A DNA stretch of 64,000 nt from CAMTWZ01 sp041749075 (GTDB taxonomy: Bacteria > Bacteroidota > Rhodothermia > Balneolales > HLUCCA01). The notes beneath the pieces were generated by a model. The model was not told where the DNA came from. It saw nothing but the letters and a program-made list of their open reading frames with translations, and made no database searches. Numbering within the stretch: position 1 is the first letter of the stretch; each line of letters opens with the position of its first letter. The stretch lies in the NCBI GenBank assembly GCA_041749075.1, contig JBGTBY010000023.1:1-64000 (forward strand), written 5' to 3'. Shown here piece after piece: positions 53,195 to 63,100 of this stretch. The position numbers and the translations under genes were made by a program.

Positions 53195-55420
53195 ATGCAG
53201 ATACCGGCGACAGATACCATCATTACGCTTGCAGAGCCGCAACAGGAAGAATTACGCCTGTTGCTGGACGTATGTCATGCGCATTTGGAACACACCGACG
53301 ACGATCTCATTACCCGGGCGTTCAAACTGTCTTACGTATCTCATTTGGGCACGATGCGGGCCTCCGGCGAACCGTACTATCTGCATCCGCTTGAAGTGGC
53401 CATCATTGTCGCCAAGGAAATCGGGATGGATGATGAATCCGTCGCCGCCGCATTGCTTCACGATACCGTTGAAGACACGGATATCAGCTTAGACGACATC
53501 CGACCCCATTTCGGTCCTGTCGTGGCCCATCTGATCGATGGCATGACCAAGATCGCCGGCGTCTTCAAATCGAAAGGAGCGAAGCAGGCCGAGACGTTCA
53601 TGAAACTGATGCTGTCCACGGCCGATGATCTGCGCGTGATTCTCATCAAATTCGCCGACCGTCTGCATAACATGCGCACGCTCCATCATCTACCGCGGCA
53701 TAAGCAGATCGATATCGCCACGGAAACCGTCGAATTATATGCTCCACTGGCCCATCGCTTCGGTCTGTTCAAGATCAAAAGCGAGATGGAGGATCTGAGT
53801 TTCAAGGCGTTGGACCCGAATGGATACAAATTCATCGCCCGGAAATTGCGCGAGCGCAAGGAAGGGAGGGAGGAGTTCATCGACGATTTCATGCAACCGA
53901 TCCGTGAGCAGTTGCATAAGTCGGGATTCAATTTCGAGATCAAGGGTCGCCCGAAGCATATTTATTCCATCTACCGCAAGATGGTAGGGCAACAAAAGCC
54001 GTTCGAAGAAATCTACGATCTGTTCGCCATCCGCATCATTTTGGATCCCCCTCACAAGAAAGAAGATTGTTGGCGAGTGTACAGCTTCATCACCGATTCA
54101 TACACGCCGATCCCTGAGCGATTCCGGGATTTCATATCGGTACCGAAAGCGAACGGCTATCAATCGCTGCATACGACCGTGATTTCGCGCAAGGGGATCA
54201 AAGTCGAAGTTCAGATCCGGACCCGCCAGATGGATGAGATTGCCGAAAAAGGTCTTGCCGCCCACTGGAAATACAAAGAAGGGGCGGATGGAAGCAGCTC
54301 GATTGACAAATTCGTACTTTGGGTACGCGATGCGATGTCGAATCCCCGCTCTGATGCCGCAACCGATTTCGTAGAAGATTTCAAGCTCGAACTGTTCGCC
54401 GACGAGATCTATATTTTCACACCCAAAGGCGAGCTCAAAACCCTTCCCAAAGGTGCCACTCCGATTGATTTCGCGTTCGACATCCACAGCGCAGTAGGAG
54501 AGAAGGCTCTCGCGGCGAAAGTGAATGGAAAAATCGTGCCGCTACGCACCAAGTTGAACAGCGGCGACCAGGTGGAGATCATCACCGGAAAACAGGTGAA
54601 TCTGAATCCGGATTGGATCAACGATGTGGTGACGCACAAGGCCAAATCCCGCATCCGGCAGCTTCTCAACCTCAAAGAGCGCAAACTCATTGACGACGGG
54701 AAAGAGGCATGGCAGAAACGGGCCGACCGTGAGAATCTCGAAATATCCGAGCAAGATCTGGTGAAAGTCGCGAACAAGCTCAAGTTCTCGTCCACAAACC
54801 GGATGTATGTCGAAATTTCAACCGGACATTTCGACGTGGTTCAGCTTGCCAAAGCCGTGAAGGCGTTCATCAGCAAAGGACGGTTGGACGAAGAAAAACA
54901 AGTCGGGAAAGTGGTCGATGAGGCCGAACTTCACGATCAGTTCCTCAAAGAAACCCGAACCACAGGCGACACCCGCGGACTCATCATCAATGGCCAGCTC
55001 ACCGACATCAAATACAGCTATGCCCGCTGTTGCAACCCAATTCCGGGTGATGACGTGATCGGGTTCATCAGTCGAAACGGGGATGTGAAAATCCACCGTG
55101 CTTCGTGCAACAACACCCGTTATCTGATTCAGAATGATGCCGACCGCATTGTGGATGTGGCCTGGCCGAAATCCCAATCCGCCGCCTATCTCGGGGCCAT
55201 CCGCATCATCGGAGAAGACAAAGTGGGGATGGTGAACGACATCACCAATGTGATCTCCAATTCCCTCCGTACGAACATGAAAAGCATCAATGTGAATAGC
55301 GAGGGCGGCATGTTCGAAGGAACCCTGATGGTGATGGTCGAAGACATTTCGCACCTGGAGAAAGTGATTCAGAAGATCCAGCGGATCCAGGGCGTTAAAC
55401 AAGCCTACAGATTCGAATAA
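53195..55420 (+). CDS. bifunctional (p)ppGpp synthetase/hydrolase (RelA/SpoT)
   Basis: 741 residues in the standard Rel order. The HD hydrolase domain keeps intact residues (PYYLHPLEVAIIVAKEIG, ALLHDTVEDTDI). The synthetase domain contains YDLFAIRIILD and FISVPKANGYQSLHTTVI. The TGS domain follows (YIFTPKGELKTLPKGATPID), then a zinc-finger-like region (YARCCNPIPGDDVIGFI) and an ACT domain (about 660-741, VNSEGGMFEGTLMVMVED). Both active sites look complete, so it should make and break ppGpp during starvation. It is followed by HU, ruvX, def and fmt in a housekeeping run. A promoter probably lies in the 43 bases shared with the Rieske gene. Confidence 0.96.
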   Translation: MQIPATDTIITLAEPQQEELRLLLDVCHAHLEHTDDDLITRAFKLSYVSHLGTMRASGEPYYLHPLEVAIIVAKEIGMDDESVAAALLHDTVEDTDISLDDIRPHFGPVVAHLIDGMTKIAGVFKSKGAKQAETFMKLMLSTADDLRVILIKFADRLHNMRTLHHLPRHKQIDIATETVELYAPLAHRFGLFKIKSEMEDLSFKALDPNGYKFIARKLRERKEGREEFIDDFMQPIREQLHKSGFNFEIKGRPKHIYSIYRKMVGQQKPFEEIYDLFAIRIILDPPHKKEDCWRVYSFITDSYTPIPERFRDFISVPKANGYQSLHTTVISRKGIKVEVQIRTRQMDEIAEKGLAAHWKYKEGADGSSSIDKFVLWVRDAMSNPRSDAATDFVEDFKLELFADEIYIFTPKGELKTLPKGATPIDFAFDIHSAVGEKALAAKVNGKIVPLRTKLNSGDQVEIITGKQVNLNPDWINDVVTHKAKSRIRQLLNLKERKLIDDGKEAWQKRADRENLEISEQDLVKVANKLKFSSTNRMYVEISTGHFDVVQLAKAVKAFISKGRLDEEKQVGKVVDEAELHDQFLKETRTTGDTRGLIINGQLTDIKYSYARCCNPIPGDDVIGFISRNGDVKIHRASCNNTRYLIQNDADRIVDVAWPKSQSAAYLGAIRIIGEDKVGMVNDITNVISNSLRTNMKSINVNSEGGMFEGTLMVMVEDISHLEKVIQKIQRIQGVKQAYRFE

Positions 55421-55504
55421 TTACGGTTTTTTACGACTGTCAGGATGTGAAAAGTTCGTATTTTACAGTCAATAAAAACAACGGATTACCTACAAAGAAG
55501 TGCT

Positions 55505-55825
55505 ATGACCTATACAAAACGCGACCTCGTTCGTCGCATCTCCGAGAGAATGGACATTCCAATGGTTCAAGCTGAGCCTTGGGTCGATGCGGTGATTGAT
55601 TCGCTACGCGAAACCTTGATGGAAGCCAACCCTACATGCCGGATCGAAATCCGGGATTTCGGCGTGTTCGAAGTGAAGATGACCAAAGCCAAGCCAAAAG
55701 CACGCAACCCGAAAACCAATGAAGTGATTTACGTGCCCGAGCATCGCAAAACCCACTTCAAGCCGAGCAAACTTCTCAAAGAATTTTTACGCCAACCGTT
55801 GTCCGACATCGTCGAGACGAAGTAA
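55505..55825 (+). CDS. HU/IHF-family DNA-binding protein
   Basis: 106 residues. It begins MTYTKRDLVRRISER and carries the family signature RIEIRDFGVFEVKMTKAKPK, then ARNPKTNEVIYVPEHRKTHFKPSKLLKE, which contains the proline of the DNA-kinking arm. It binds and bends DNA as a dimer to compact the nucleoid. It is slightly longer than E. coli HU (90), with a short charged C-terminal tail. The start follows an 84-base gap after rel with its own probable promoter. The ruvX gene follows without a gap. Confidence 0.95.
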   Translation: MTYTKRDLVRRISERMDIPMVQAEPWVDAVIDSLRETLMEANPTCRIEIRDFGVFEVKMTKAKPKARNPKTNEVIYVPEHRKTHFKPSKLLKEFLRQPLSDIVETK

Positions 55826-56245
55826 TTGGCCCTCGAACGCTATCTGTCTGTGGATGTGGGCGAGGTGAGATATGGTCTCGCCCAATCCGACCCGATGGGA
55901 TTTTTCGCCTCACCCGTTGGAACCCATAACGAGGCTGGAGTGCTGGATCAGATCGCAACGATTGCTCAATCCGCCTCCATCAAATCGGTGATCGTCGGTT
56001 GGCCGCTCACCATGAAAGGACAAGAAGGCGAGGCCACTCAACGCGCCGAACGCTTCATGGAGCGTTGTCAAAAACGGTTTCCCGATGTGAAACTCGTACC
56101 TTTCGACGAACGCCTCACCTCTGTGATGGCCCAGCGCACCATACTTCAGTCCGGTGTTTCCAAGAAACGACGTCAGGAAAAAGGTCTGGTCGATGCTGTC
56201 GCCGCCACCCATCTATTACAACTTTTTCTCGATTCCAACCGCTGA
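55826..56245 (+). CDS. ruvX: Holliday junction resolvase-like RNase RuvX (YqgF)
   Basis: 139 residues of the YqgF family, RNase H-like nucleases involved in pre-16S rRNA processing. The start is TTG at 55826, immediately after the HU stop; no ATG fits before the conserved LSVDVGEVRYGLAQSD strand. Other hallmarks are VIVGWPLTMKGQEGEATQRA, VPFDERLTSVMAQ, and GLVDAVAATHLLQ, which carry the acidic active-site residues. It is 2 bases upstream of the def gene. Because def and fmt follow, this is a typical translation/RNA-maintenance operon. Confidence 0.93.
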   Translation: MALERYLSVDVGEVRYGLAQSDPMGFFASPVGTHNEAGVLDQIATIAQSASIKSVIVGWPLTMKGQEGEATQRAERFMERCQKRFPDVKLVPFDERLTSVMAQRTILQSGVSKKRRQEKGLVDAVAATHLLQLFLDSNR

Positions 56246-56247
56246 CC

Positions 56248-56814
56248 ATGTCTGTTCTCCCGATTGTTCTGTATAACGATCCTGTTCTTCGAGCCACCGC
56301 CGCTCCGATCGAAGCGATCACGCCCGAGATCAAAAAATTGATCGCGGACATGTTCGAAACGATGTACGAAGCCCATGGCGTTGGCCTGGCCGCTCCTCAA
56401 ATCGGAAAATCCATTCGTTTATTTGTTGTGGATGCCGATGTGATGATGGAAGACGAGCCCGATGCCGTCAAACTCGGCAAGCAAGTATACATCAATCCGA
56501 CGATTGTGAGCCATGAAGCCGCTAAGGAGACATTCGAAGAAGGTTGCCTCAGCATTCCCGATTTGCGCGAAAACGTGATTCGCCCTGATGTGATCACCGT
56601 CGCTTATCGAGATGAGTCTTTCACGGAGCGTACGGCGACCTATGGCGGATGGATGTCGCGCGTGTTCCAACACGAGCTCGACCATCTCGACGGAAAATTG
56701 TTCATCGACCGTGTGGGATCTTTCCGCCGCCGACTGCTCACCCGCAAGCTCGATCTGATCGACAAAGGCGAGGTGGAACCTGAATATCCGTTCGTGAAAC
56801 GCCCCCATGGCTGA
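56248..56814 (+). CDS. def: peptide deformylase
   Basis: 188 residues from ATG 56248; longer starts run into ruvX. The three deformylase motifs are complete: GVGLAAPQIG, EEGCLSIPD (Cys metal ligand), and QHELDHLDGKL (two His ligands and the catalytic Glu). It removes the formyl group from the N-terminal methionine of new proteins using Fe2+ or another metal. It overlaps the fmt gene by eight bases, the standard neighbourhood for the pair. The protein carries a short insertion (MMEDEPDAVKLGKQV) before the second motif. Confidence 0.96.
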   Translation: MSVLPIVLYNDPVLRATAAPIEAITPEIKKLIADMFETMYEAHGVGLAAPQIGKSIRLFVVDADVMMEDEPDAVKLGKQVYINPTIVSHEAAKETFEEGCLSIPDLRENVIRPDVITVAYRDESFTERTATYGGWMSRVFQHELDHLDGKLFIDRVGSFRRRLLTRKLDLIDKGEVEPEYPFVKRPHG

Positions 56815-57733
56815 TAGGCTCCGCATCGTGTTCATGGGAAGCCCAGAGTTCGCGGTGCCTTCCTTGGCGGCTCTGAGCGCCGTAGGACACACGCCCATTG
56901 CCGTCGTATCCGGCTCCGATAAGCGTCGCGGACGCGGAAACACGCTCACTCCCACGCCGGTCAAGGCAAAAGCCATCGAACTCGGTATCCCAGTCTTGGA
57001 AGCCGATTCATTGAAGGATGCGGCCATCCAAGCATCCCTCGCCTCACTCAAACCCGATTTGTTCGTCGTGGTTGCGTTCAAAATCCTTCCGACATCCCTC
57101 CTGGCGGTTCCCCGTATCGGTTCCATCAACGCCCATGCCTCATTACTGCCCAAATACCGCGGCGCCGCACCCATCCATTGGGCCATCGCCAATGGCGAAA
57201 CCGAAACCGGCGTCACCATTTTTTTTCTAAATGAAGGCATTGATACCGGTGGAATCCTTATATCCGCTAAAACGCATATTGGATCTGATGAAACCACCGG
57301 GGATGTGTATCAGCGCTTGATGCGTTTGAGTGCCGAAACCTTAGTTGGCGCGGTGGACCGTATAGCGAAAGGGGATGTCCGTCTCCAGCCGCAGGACGAT
57401 ACCCGTGCCACGCCCGCCCCGAAAGTCTGGCCAGATGATGCTTGGCTCGATTTATCGCAGTCTGCCCAAGCCGTTAAAAACCATGTTCGTGCCTTCAATC
57501 CGTTTCCTGGCGCTTGGATCAAATTGGATGGCAAGAAATTACTTGTTCATTGCGTTGATGTATGGAATGCGCCCCAATCCTCGGGAAACGATCCGTTGGT
57601 GATCCGAGCCGGCGACGGGCACATCCGATTGACCGAAGTTCAACTGGAAGGAAAGGCTCGCATGAACGCGGATTCGTTCGCGAATGGGTATTCCGGAAAG
57701 TGGAAAATTGAGGGTAAAAAAGAGTATATTTGA
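56807..57733 (+). CDS. fmt: methionyl-tRNA formyltransferase
   Basis: 308 residues. The N-terminal formyltransferase domain reads RIVFMGSPEFAVPSL and has the active-site stretch INAHASLLPKYRGAAPIHWAI (Asn and His), then ITIFFLNEGIDTG-type sequence and the catalytic Asp. A C-terminal OB-like tRNA-binding domain (about 205-308) has NHVRAFNPFPGAW. It formylates initiator Met-tRNA using 10-formyl-tetrahydrofolate. Its start overlaps def by eight bases, so the two opposite activities are co-expressed. The ankyrin gene follows after 23 bases and may be part of the same transcript. Confidence 0.96.
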   Translation: MADRLRIVFMGSPEFAVPSLAALSAVGHTPIAVVSGSDKRRGRGNTLTPTPVKAKAIELGIPVLEADSLKDAAIQASLASLKPDLFVVVAFKILPTSLLAVPRIGSINAHASLLPKYRGAAPIHWAIANGETETGVTIFFLNEGIDTGGILISAKTHIGSDETTGDVYQRLMRLSAETLVGAVDRIAKGDVRLQPQDDTRATPAPKVWPDDAWLDLSQSAQAVKNHVRAFNPFPGAWIKLDGKKLLVHCVDVWNAPQSSGNDPLVIRAGDGHIRLTEVQLEGKARMNADSFANGYSGKWKIEGKKEYI

Positions 57734-57756
57734 CCCCCTGAAAACAAGCAAACCCC

Positions 57757-58458
57757 ATGGAAAACAGCCCATTCATTACTGCCGCCTTTGAAGGCGAACT
57801 CGACCTGGTCACAACCCTTCTTGACAAGGGGGCGGACATCAATGAAGTGGATAAAAAAGGGTCTACAGCCCTGTTTTATGCGGTTCAGAACAACCATATC
57901 GAGATCGTGAAATTTCTCATTGGCCGTGGTGCCGATGTGAGCCTGAAAAACAAGATCGGGGGCACGGCACTGAACCGTGCTGCAGAAAATGGCAACATCG
58001 AAATGATGCATTTTTTGTTTGAAAGCGGTGCTGAAATCGGTCCTCTCGCACTCATCATCGCCGCTCGTGAAGGGAAGCTTGCCGTGGTGAAGTTATTGGT
58101 TGAAAAGGGCGCCGAAATCAACGGCACATCGCATTGGGGACATACCGCACTGATGCAAGCCTCCAAAGAAGGGCATGTGGACATCATTCGCTATCTGTTG
58201 CACAAAGGCGCGGATGTGAAAATGCGCGACCGTAACAACGAAACCGCGCTCGCCATGGCGAACGAAAACGACCATATTGAAGCATCGATGCTTCTGAAAC
58301 GAGCCGGTGCCACCGAAGAGAAAGCCAAGAAAAAACCGGTCGTTCCAGAACCGGAAAGCGACGATGACGATGCGGCAGGAGAGGGCGAAGACGAACCGAT
58401 CATGGCGGCAGACGACGTCGCCGACGATAGCGACGACGACGTGTCTGACGACGAATAA
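57757..58458 (+). CDS. ankyrin-repeat protein with acidic C-terminal tail
   Basis: 233 residues. Five to six ankyrin repeats fill residues 1-185, with the pattern L-D-x-G-A-D-I-N and G-x-T-A-L-x-x-A (for example GADINEVDKKGSTALFYAVQ). One repeat (around 85-97, ESGAEIGPLALIIAA) lacks about ten residues of the loop. The tail from about 195 is highly acidic (P-E-S-D-D-D-D, D-D-D-V-S-D-D-E). No signal peptide, so cytoplasmic. Ankyrin repeats mediate protein binding; partners are unknown. It lies directly after fmt but shows no tie to translation. A prokaryotic member of this kind is not rare in this phylum. Confidence 0.88.
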   Translation: MENSPFITAAFEGELDLVTTLLDKGADINEVDKKGSTALFYAVQNNHIEIVKFLIGRGADVSLKNKIGGTALNRAAENGNIEMMHFLFESGAEIGPLALIIAAREGKLAVVKLLVEKGAEINGTSHWGHTALMQASKEGHVDIIRYLLHKGADVKMRDRNNETALAMANENDHIEASMLLKRAGATEEKAKKKPVVPEPESDDDDAAGEGEDEPIMAADDVADDSDDDVSDDE

Positions 58459-58467
58459 TTACGAAGT

Positions 58468-58612
58468 TATAATATATCGTCCTACGCATCCGGCCTTTAT
58501 GTACGTATAAACACGTACATAACGCCTATCTATAACCGACTGCGGGTGAGTTGGTTAGTACTTCTTAACCATGCTCGGTTTGCATTGTCCGTAGCTTTTG
58601 CACGTACCCGCA
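58468..58612 (+). promoter_or_regulatory. leader region of double-OmpA gene with TATAAT box, perfect dyad and nested helices
   Basis: A TATAAT hexamer lies at 58468-58473. Downstream, TTATGTACGT (58497-58506) and ACGTACATAA (58513-58522) form a perfect 10-bp inverted repeat with a six-base loop, but no T-run follows. Next, TGCGGGT (58541-58547) can pair with ACCCGCA (58606-58612), enclosing a hairpin GGTTA/TAACC (58553-58570). The leader ends 15 bases before ATG 58628. It could be an operator plus a structured RNA element; it matches no known riboswitch by eye. Confidence 0.4.
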
Positions 58613-58627
58613 AAACACCTCGGTTCA

Positions 58628-60154
58628 ATGAAGTTTCTATACCATTCGTCCTTCGTCATCCTCATCATGATGTTCCTGTCGCCACATATGGCTGCTGGGC
58701 AGAACTTGATTCGAGGAATCGATAAAGGAATCCATTTTCGTGGCACATTCGGAATGACCGATCTGCAGGATCAGGGCTTCAGTCCGCTAGTGCAACCATT
58801 CTTACGTCACCAATTGGGTTGGAACACTCAAGGTGAGTTCAGTATCGGCATCGGAACGTTACGTGGCTATGATTACACCACGCGCATCCTTCCTGTTGAT
58901 TACAAGGTGCTTTATTTCCCATTTAACTATCGTTCCGGTTTCTTGTTTCCAAAGTTCAATCCAGGCGATGTGTATGTGTATGCCGGTTTAGGAGCAGTCA
59001 ACTACACGCTGATTGAGGTACCTCGTCCGGATGATCCGTTGACAGTTGATGCAGGCCCCAAAATCCGCACATCTGCCCTCTGGGATTTTACCACGAACTG
59101 GGCCATGCATTTCCCGATCGGAATTGGAACCACCATCCACCTAGACGATCAAACTCAATTGGTTCTCTCCAGCGGATACCAGATCACGGGCACAAAGTCA
59201 TTGGAATCGATCCCCCAGAATAGTTTAGATGGTTACTTCGCGATATCGATCGGTCTTAAATTTTCGCGTCCATTCCGCATGCCGAATCGGTATGTGCCTG
59301 TGAATGCCCCGGTTCTCTGGATCCAACCACCTCCAGCACCACTTGCGGTAGTAGCGGACCCCGGACCCCGTCAGATGCCCGATGTCGTGCTCAAAGACAT
59401 GCCGATCATGATCAATTTCGATCTGCTTCGTGCAGACATCCGAGCCGACGAGATTGAAGACATGGAGATCGTGTTGAGCCATCTTGTAGCCAAGCCCGAT
59501 GCCATTCTTCATTTGCGAGGTCATACGGATGTGCGTGGACGCATCTCTCTGAATGATGTCCTTGGTACAGAACGTGCGTGGCAGACCAAACGCTGGTTGA
59601 TGGAAAGAGGTATTGCATGGGATCGTATTCTGATCTCCGCTGCCGCTGCTCAAGAACCCATCGCCGATAATCGCACGGAAGAAGGTCGTTTCCGCAATCG
59701 TCGCGTGGAGTTCGAACTGCTGAGTGAAATGGAATCGGCACAACTCCGCGACAGCATGACCTTTGAACTATCCAACGCCGAGGCGCGCATCCAACCCACA
59801 CTCGTGGAAGTCGGGGAGTCGATCGCGGTGATTCAACCTCGCTTAGTGAGTATGAGGGTAGACCTTGATGAGGTCTCCATCGCAGACTTGGATGTGCTGG
59901 CAGCGTGGTTGACTCAATATTCGGATATCCGAATACGCATCGTTGGTCATACCGACAGCCGCGGTTCCGACCGCGTCAATGCGCTTTTCTCATTGGCACG
60001 CGCCTCACGCATCCAGGCGTACTTAATCACCAAAGGCATCTCACTCGACCGTATGGAAGCGGTTGGGGTAGGATCGTCACAGCCCATCGCGACCAACGCA
60101 ACAGAAGCGGGGCGTCGTCAAAATCGTCGCATCGAAGTCATTCGCACTTTCTAA
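58628..60154 (+). CDS. outer-membrane protein with two OmpA-like domains
   Basis: About 508 residues from ATG 58628, which starts the signal peptide (ending HMAAGQ). A barrel-like or periplasmic beta region of about 200 residues is followed by two OmpA-type peptidoglycan-binding domains. The first has RGHTDVRGRISLND ... RFRNRRVEFEL and the second VGHTDSRGSDRVNA ... RRQNRRIEVI. Both keep the conserved Asp and Arg that bind diaminopimelate. It probably links the outer membrane to the cell wall. Two such domains in one protein are uncommon. The next gene encodes a huge Ig-repeat protein 13 bases downstream, so it may anchor or help display it. Confidence 0.88.
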   Translation: MKFLYHSSFVILIMMFLSPHMAAGQNLIRGIDKGIHFRGTFGMTDLQDQGFSPLVQPFLRHQLGWNTQGEFSIGIGTLRGYDYTTRILPVDYKVLYFPFNYRSGFLFPKFNPGDVYVYAGLGAVNYTLIEVPRPDDPLTVDAGPKIRTSALWDFTTNWAMHFPIGIGTTIHLDDQTQLVLSSGYQITGTKSLESIPQNSLDGYFAISIGLKFSRPFRMPNRYVPVNAPVLWIQPPPAPLAVVADPGPRQMPDVVLKDMPIMINFDLLRADIRADEIEDMEIVLSHLVAKPDAILHLRGHTDVRGRISLNDVLGTERAWQTKRWLMERGIAWDRILISAAAAQEPIADNRTEEGRFRNRRVEFELLSEMESAQLRDSMTFELSNAEARIQPTLVEVGESIAVIQPRLVSMRVDLDEVSIADLDVLAAWLTQYSDIRIRIVGHTDSRGSDRVNALFSLARASRIQAYLITKGISLDRMEAVGVGSSQPIATNATEAGRRQNRRIEVIRTF

Positions 60155-60167
60155 GCAATCAGATTCT

Positions 60168-63100
60168 ATGAAACGTAATTACACACTTTTCGCGCTTCTT
60201 TTGTTACTCATACCGGGCGCGGCCTATGGGCAGACCTATGGGCAAATCTTTAAACCCGCCACGGGGACGAAATCGAACGGACAGCTGATTCTGGATCCGA
60301 ATGGTGACGGATTTGTCTCGAAGTCGTCATGCGGATTGGCTGGATTCACCGGCTCATGCACGGACGACCTTACATGGAGTGAAATCCCCTTCTACTCCTT
60401 GCCGACACCCATAACTGAGCCTTTGAATGATCTGAGAACAGGTGGGGGCGGCGGACATACCGACATTGTGGCGGGCGTTGACGATTCAGGCTCCATGCTT
60501 TGGTCTGATGGAACCTATTTGTATTTGCGTATGCGTATCAAGACCGCATCGTCCGCATCAAAAGGATATACGTTCCTGTTTAACACCGAGATTGATAATT
60601 TCGGAACGGTGAACAGCGGAAACCCTGGGTTTCAATATGAGATTCTATTACAGACGGGTGGTGGAATCGCAGGTGTCAATATTTTTGATTATCGGTCGGA
60701 TCCTGACAACAATACCGCCTACCATAGATATTCGATTGATACCCATTTCCAAAAATCAGTATCAGGCAACGACATCATCACCGGCGAACCGGCTTACTTC
60801 TACACATTCTATGTGCCGTGGTCGAAATTGGCTGAAATCGGTTTTACGTCCGATACACCCTTTCGGGCTGCTGGGGCCACCATCACCAATGCGAGTGGCG
60901 GCATCAATGGCGTTGTGTCGGATATCAATGGAGTGAATGATGCCACCTTTGCGAGTCCTTTCGCGGCATTAATGGCCGTTATTGGCACCTTCCCGCCAAG
61001 TACGGGAGATGGGGTGCAGAGTGGTGGTTTTGCTCCATCACGTGCCAATGCACCGGTCATATCCACAAGTCCTACGATCAACACCACGAGTATCGCAGGC
61101 TTCTCGACTGAGCCGGATTTATCCGGCATCAATTTGTTCAAGAGTACGGATGGTGGTACGAATTGGACATCATTAACCTCATCTGGATTTTCATACAATT
61201 CCGGGGCTGGGACGTGGTCAGTAACCGTGAATCCGGCGAACTTCGCCCAGGGAAATCTGATTCGAGCCACTGCGAACGCGACGGGAAAAACCGAGTCGAT
61301 GCCCTCGAATCAAAGAATCGTGGGTGGTGTGCAATCCTGTTTTGTTCCAGCTCCTGTCATTACGACTCGTAGTAACGGAAATCCTAAAAGTCTAAGTGGA
61401 ACATTCAATAATCCCTTGGTAAGCCCAATTGTGGCCAATACGGTTGAAATCAAACTGTATGAGCAGAACACAACGACTGGCAACATCACTGAAATTATTG
61501 GACCTTCAAAACCACACTACGTTACTTCCGCCGGAACATGGGAGTATATTCACTCCTTAGGTGGTGGAAATATTAATACGGGAATCTTCCTAGTGACTGC
61601 GACCTATAACTCATGTGAATCAGGTTTTTCAAGCGTCAGCTCAGGTGGAGCGACTGTAACCCCCGCACCAACCATCACGACAACCAATGTTAACGCCTCG
61701 ACCAGTTCCACAAACGTCACAGTCCGGAGCAACTATACAAGTTCCACGTTACGCTTGTATGTGAACGGGGCCTTGGTTACAAGCAGCCCTAGCGCAATCG
61801 CGTTGAATGGAACCCACACGTTTACCATCGCCAATGGCTTTATTGAAGGAGACCGCATCACGGCGCGTGCACAGAGCAATACCGCGACGCATGCGCTTTC
61901 GAATGTGTCTAATGAAGTGGTTGTAGGCGCGGCTGTCGGATCGGAAACTTCAGGCGCGCCCGCCATTACCGGCTCTTATGTTGCCGGAGGTACAACAGTG
62001 ACTGGAACATCAGGCGAACTACCTGGAAGCACCATTTTCGTTTATCAAGGCAGCACACAAATTGGAACAGCGGTTGTGAATGCATTTGGCGGATGGTCTG
62101 CCACAGTAACCGCCTTGCAGACGGGATGGGTGATCACCGCAAAAGCTCAAGCATCTGGCGAACTCCTCTCACCCTCATCGAACTCTGTCACGGTGTTGGC
62201 TGCGCCGATCTCGACCCCATCCATCACAACAAGTCCGATATATCCTTCACTTACGTCTGTCACCATCAACGTGTCCAATACCCAAGGCACAACGACGGTA
62301 TATGCGGATGGGAATGCGCTCGGTACGGTTAGTGGTGGAGTGTTGACGGTGACGGGAGCCACTCAACTGGGCTTCATCCGCGAAGGCGTCGTGATTTACG
62401 CCTACAATGTGGTGAATGGAGCTACCAGCGCGATTTCGAATCTTGTGACGGTATCCAAACTGCCGCCAAGCCAGATTTCGGTGATCGCATCGCCGAGCAG
62501 TCCGTTCGCGGGGGACAACAGCACCGTTTATGCCACCATCACCGATGCTTTTGGAGCACCGGGCGGTTCGGGGGTGAACGTCACCTTCAGCATCGTCAGC
62601 GGAAATGGGACGCTGATCGGCACGACCACGGTCGCCACGAATTCCTTCGGACAGGCCAGCATCCCGTATCAAACGTTCGGGACCGTCGAAACGGCCGTCA
62701 TCCAAGCCGCCGTGGGGGTTTCTTACAGCGGCACGGTTAGTATCACGAGCACAACGCCTCCAACACGTCCGGATCCAGTGACTCTGACCCCTGCTAACGG
62801 CGCTACTGGCGTGGCTCTGAATGCCACGGTTAGCGTGTCATTTGACCAAGATATTGCGACGAGTGACTTGACCTCATTGACCATTCGCGATGCCCAAAAC
62901 AATATCGTGGGATCGGTATCAGGTAGTCTCAGCGGTACTGGAAACCGGCTTTTGACCATTGCCCATGCCGCATTTGTGGATGGAAAAACATACACGGTCA
63001 CAGTTCCGGGTTTCAGCGTGCTCAATGCGGCTGGCCAAGGTAACCCAGCCGTATCGTGGAGTTTCAGCACGCCGGCATTGCCTGTGCCTCATGTGGTGGA

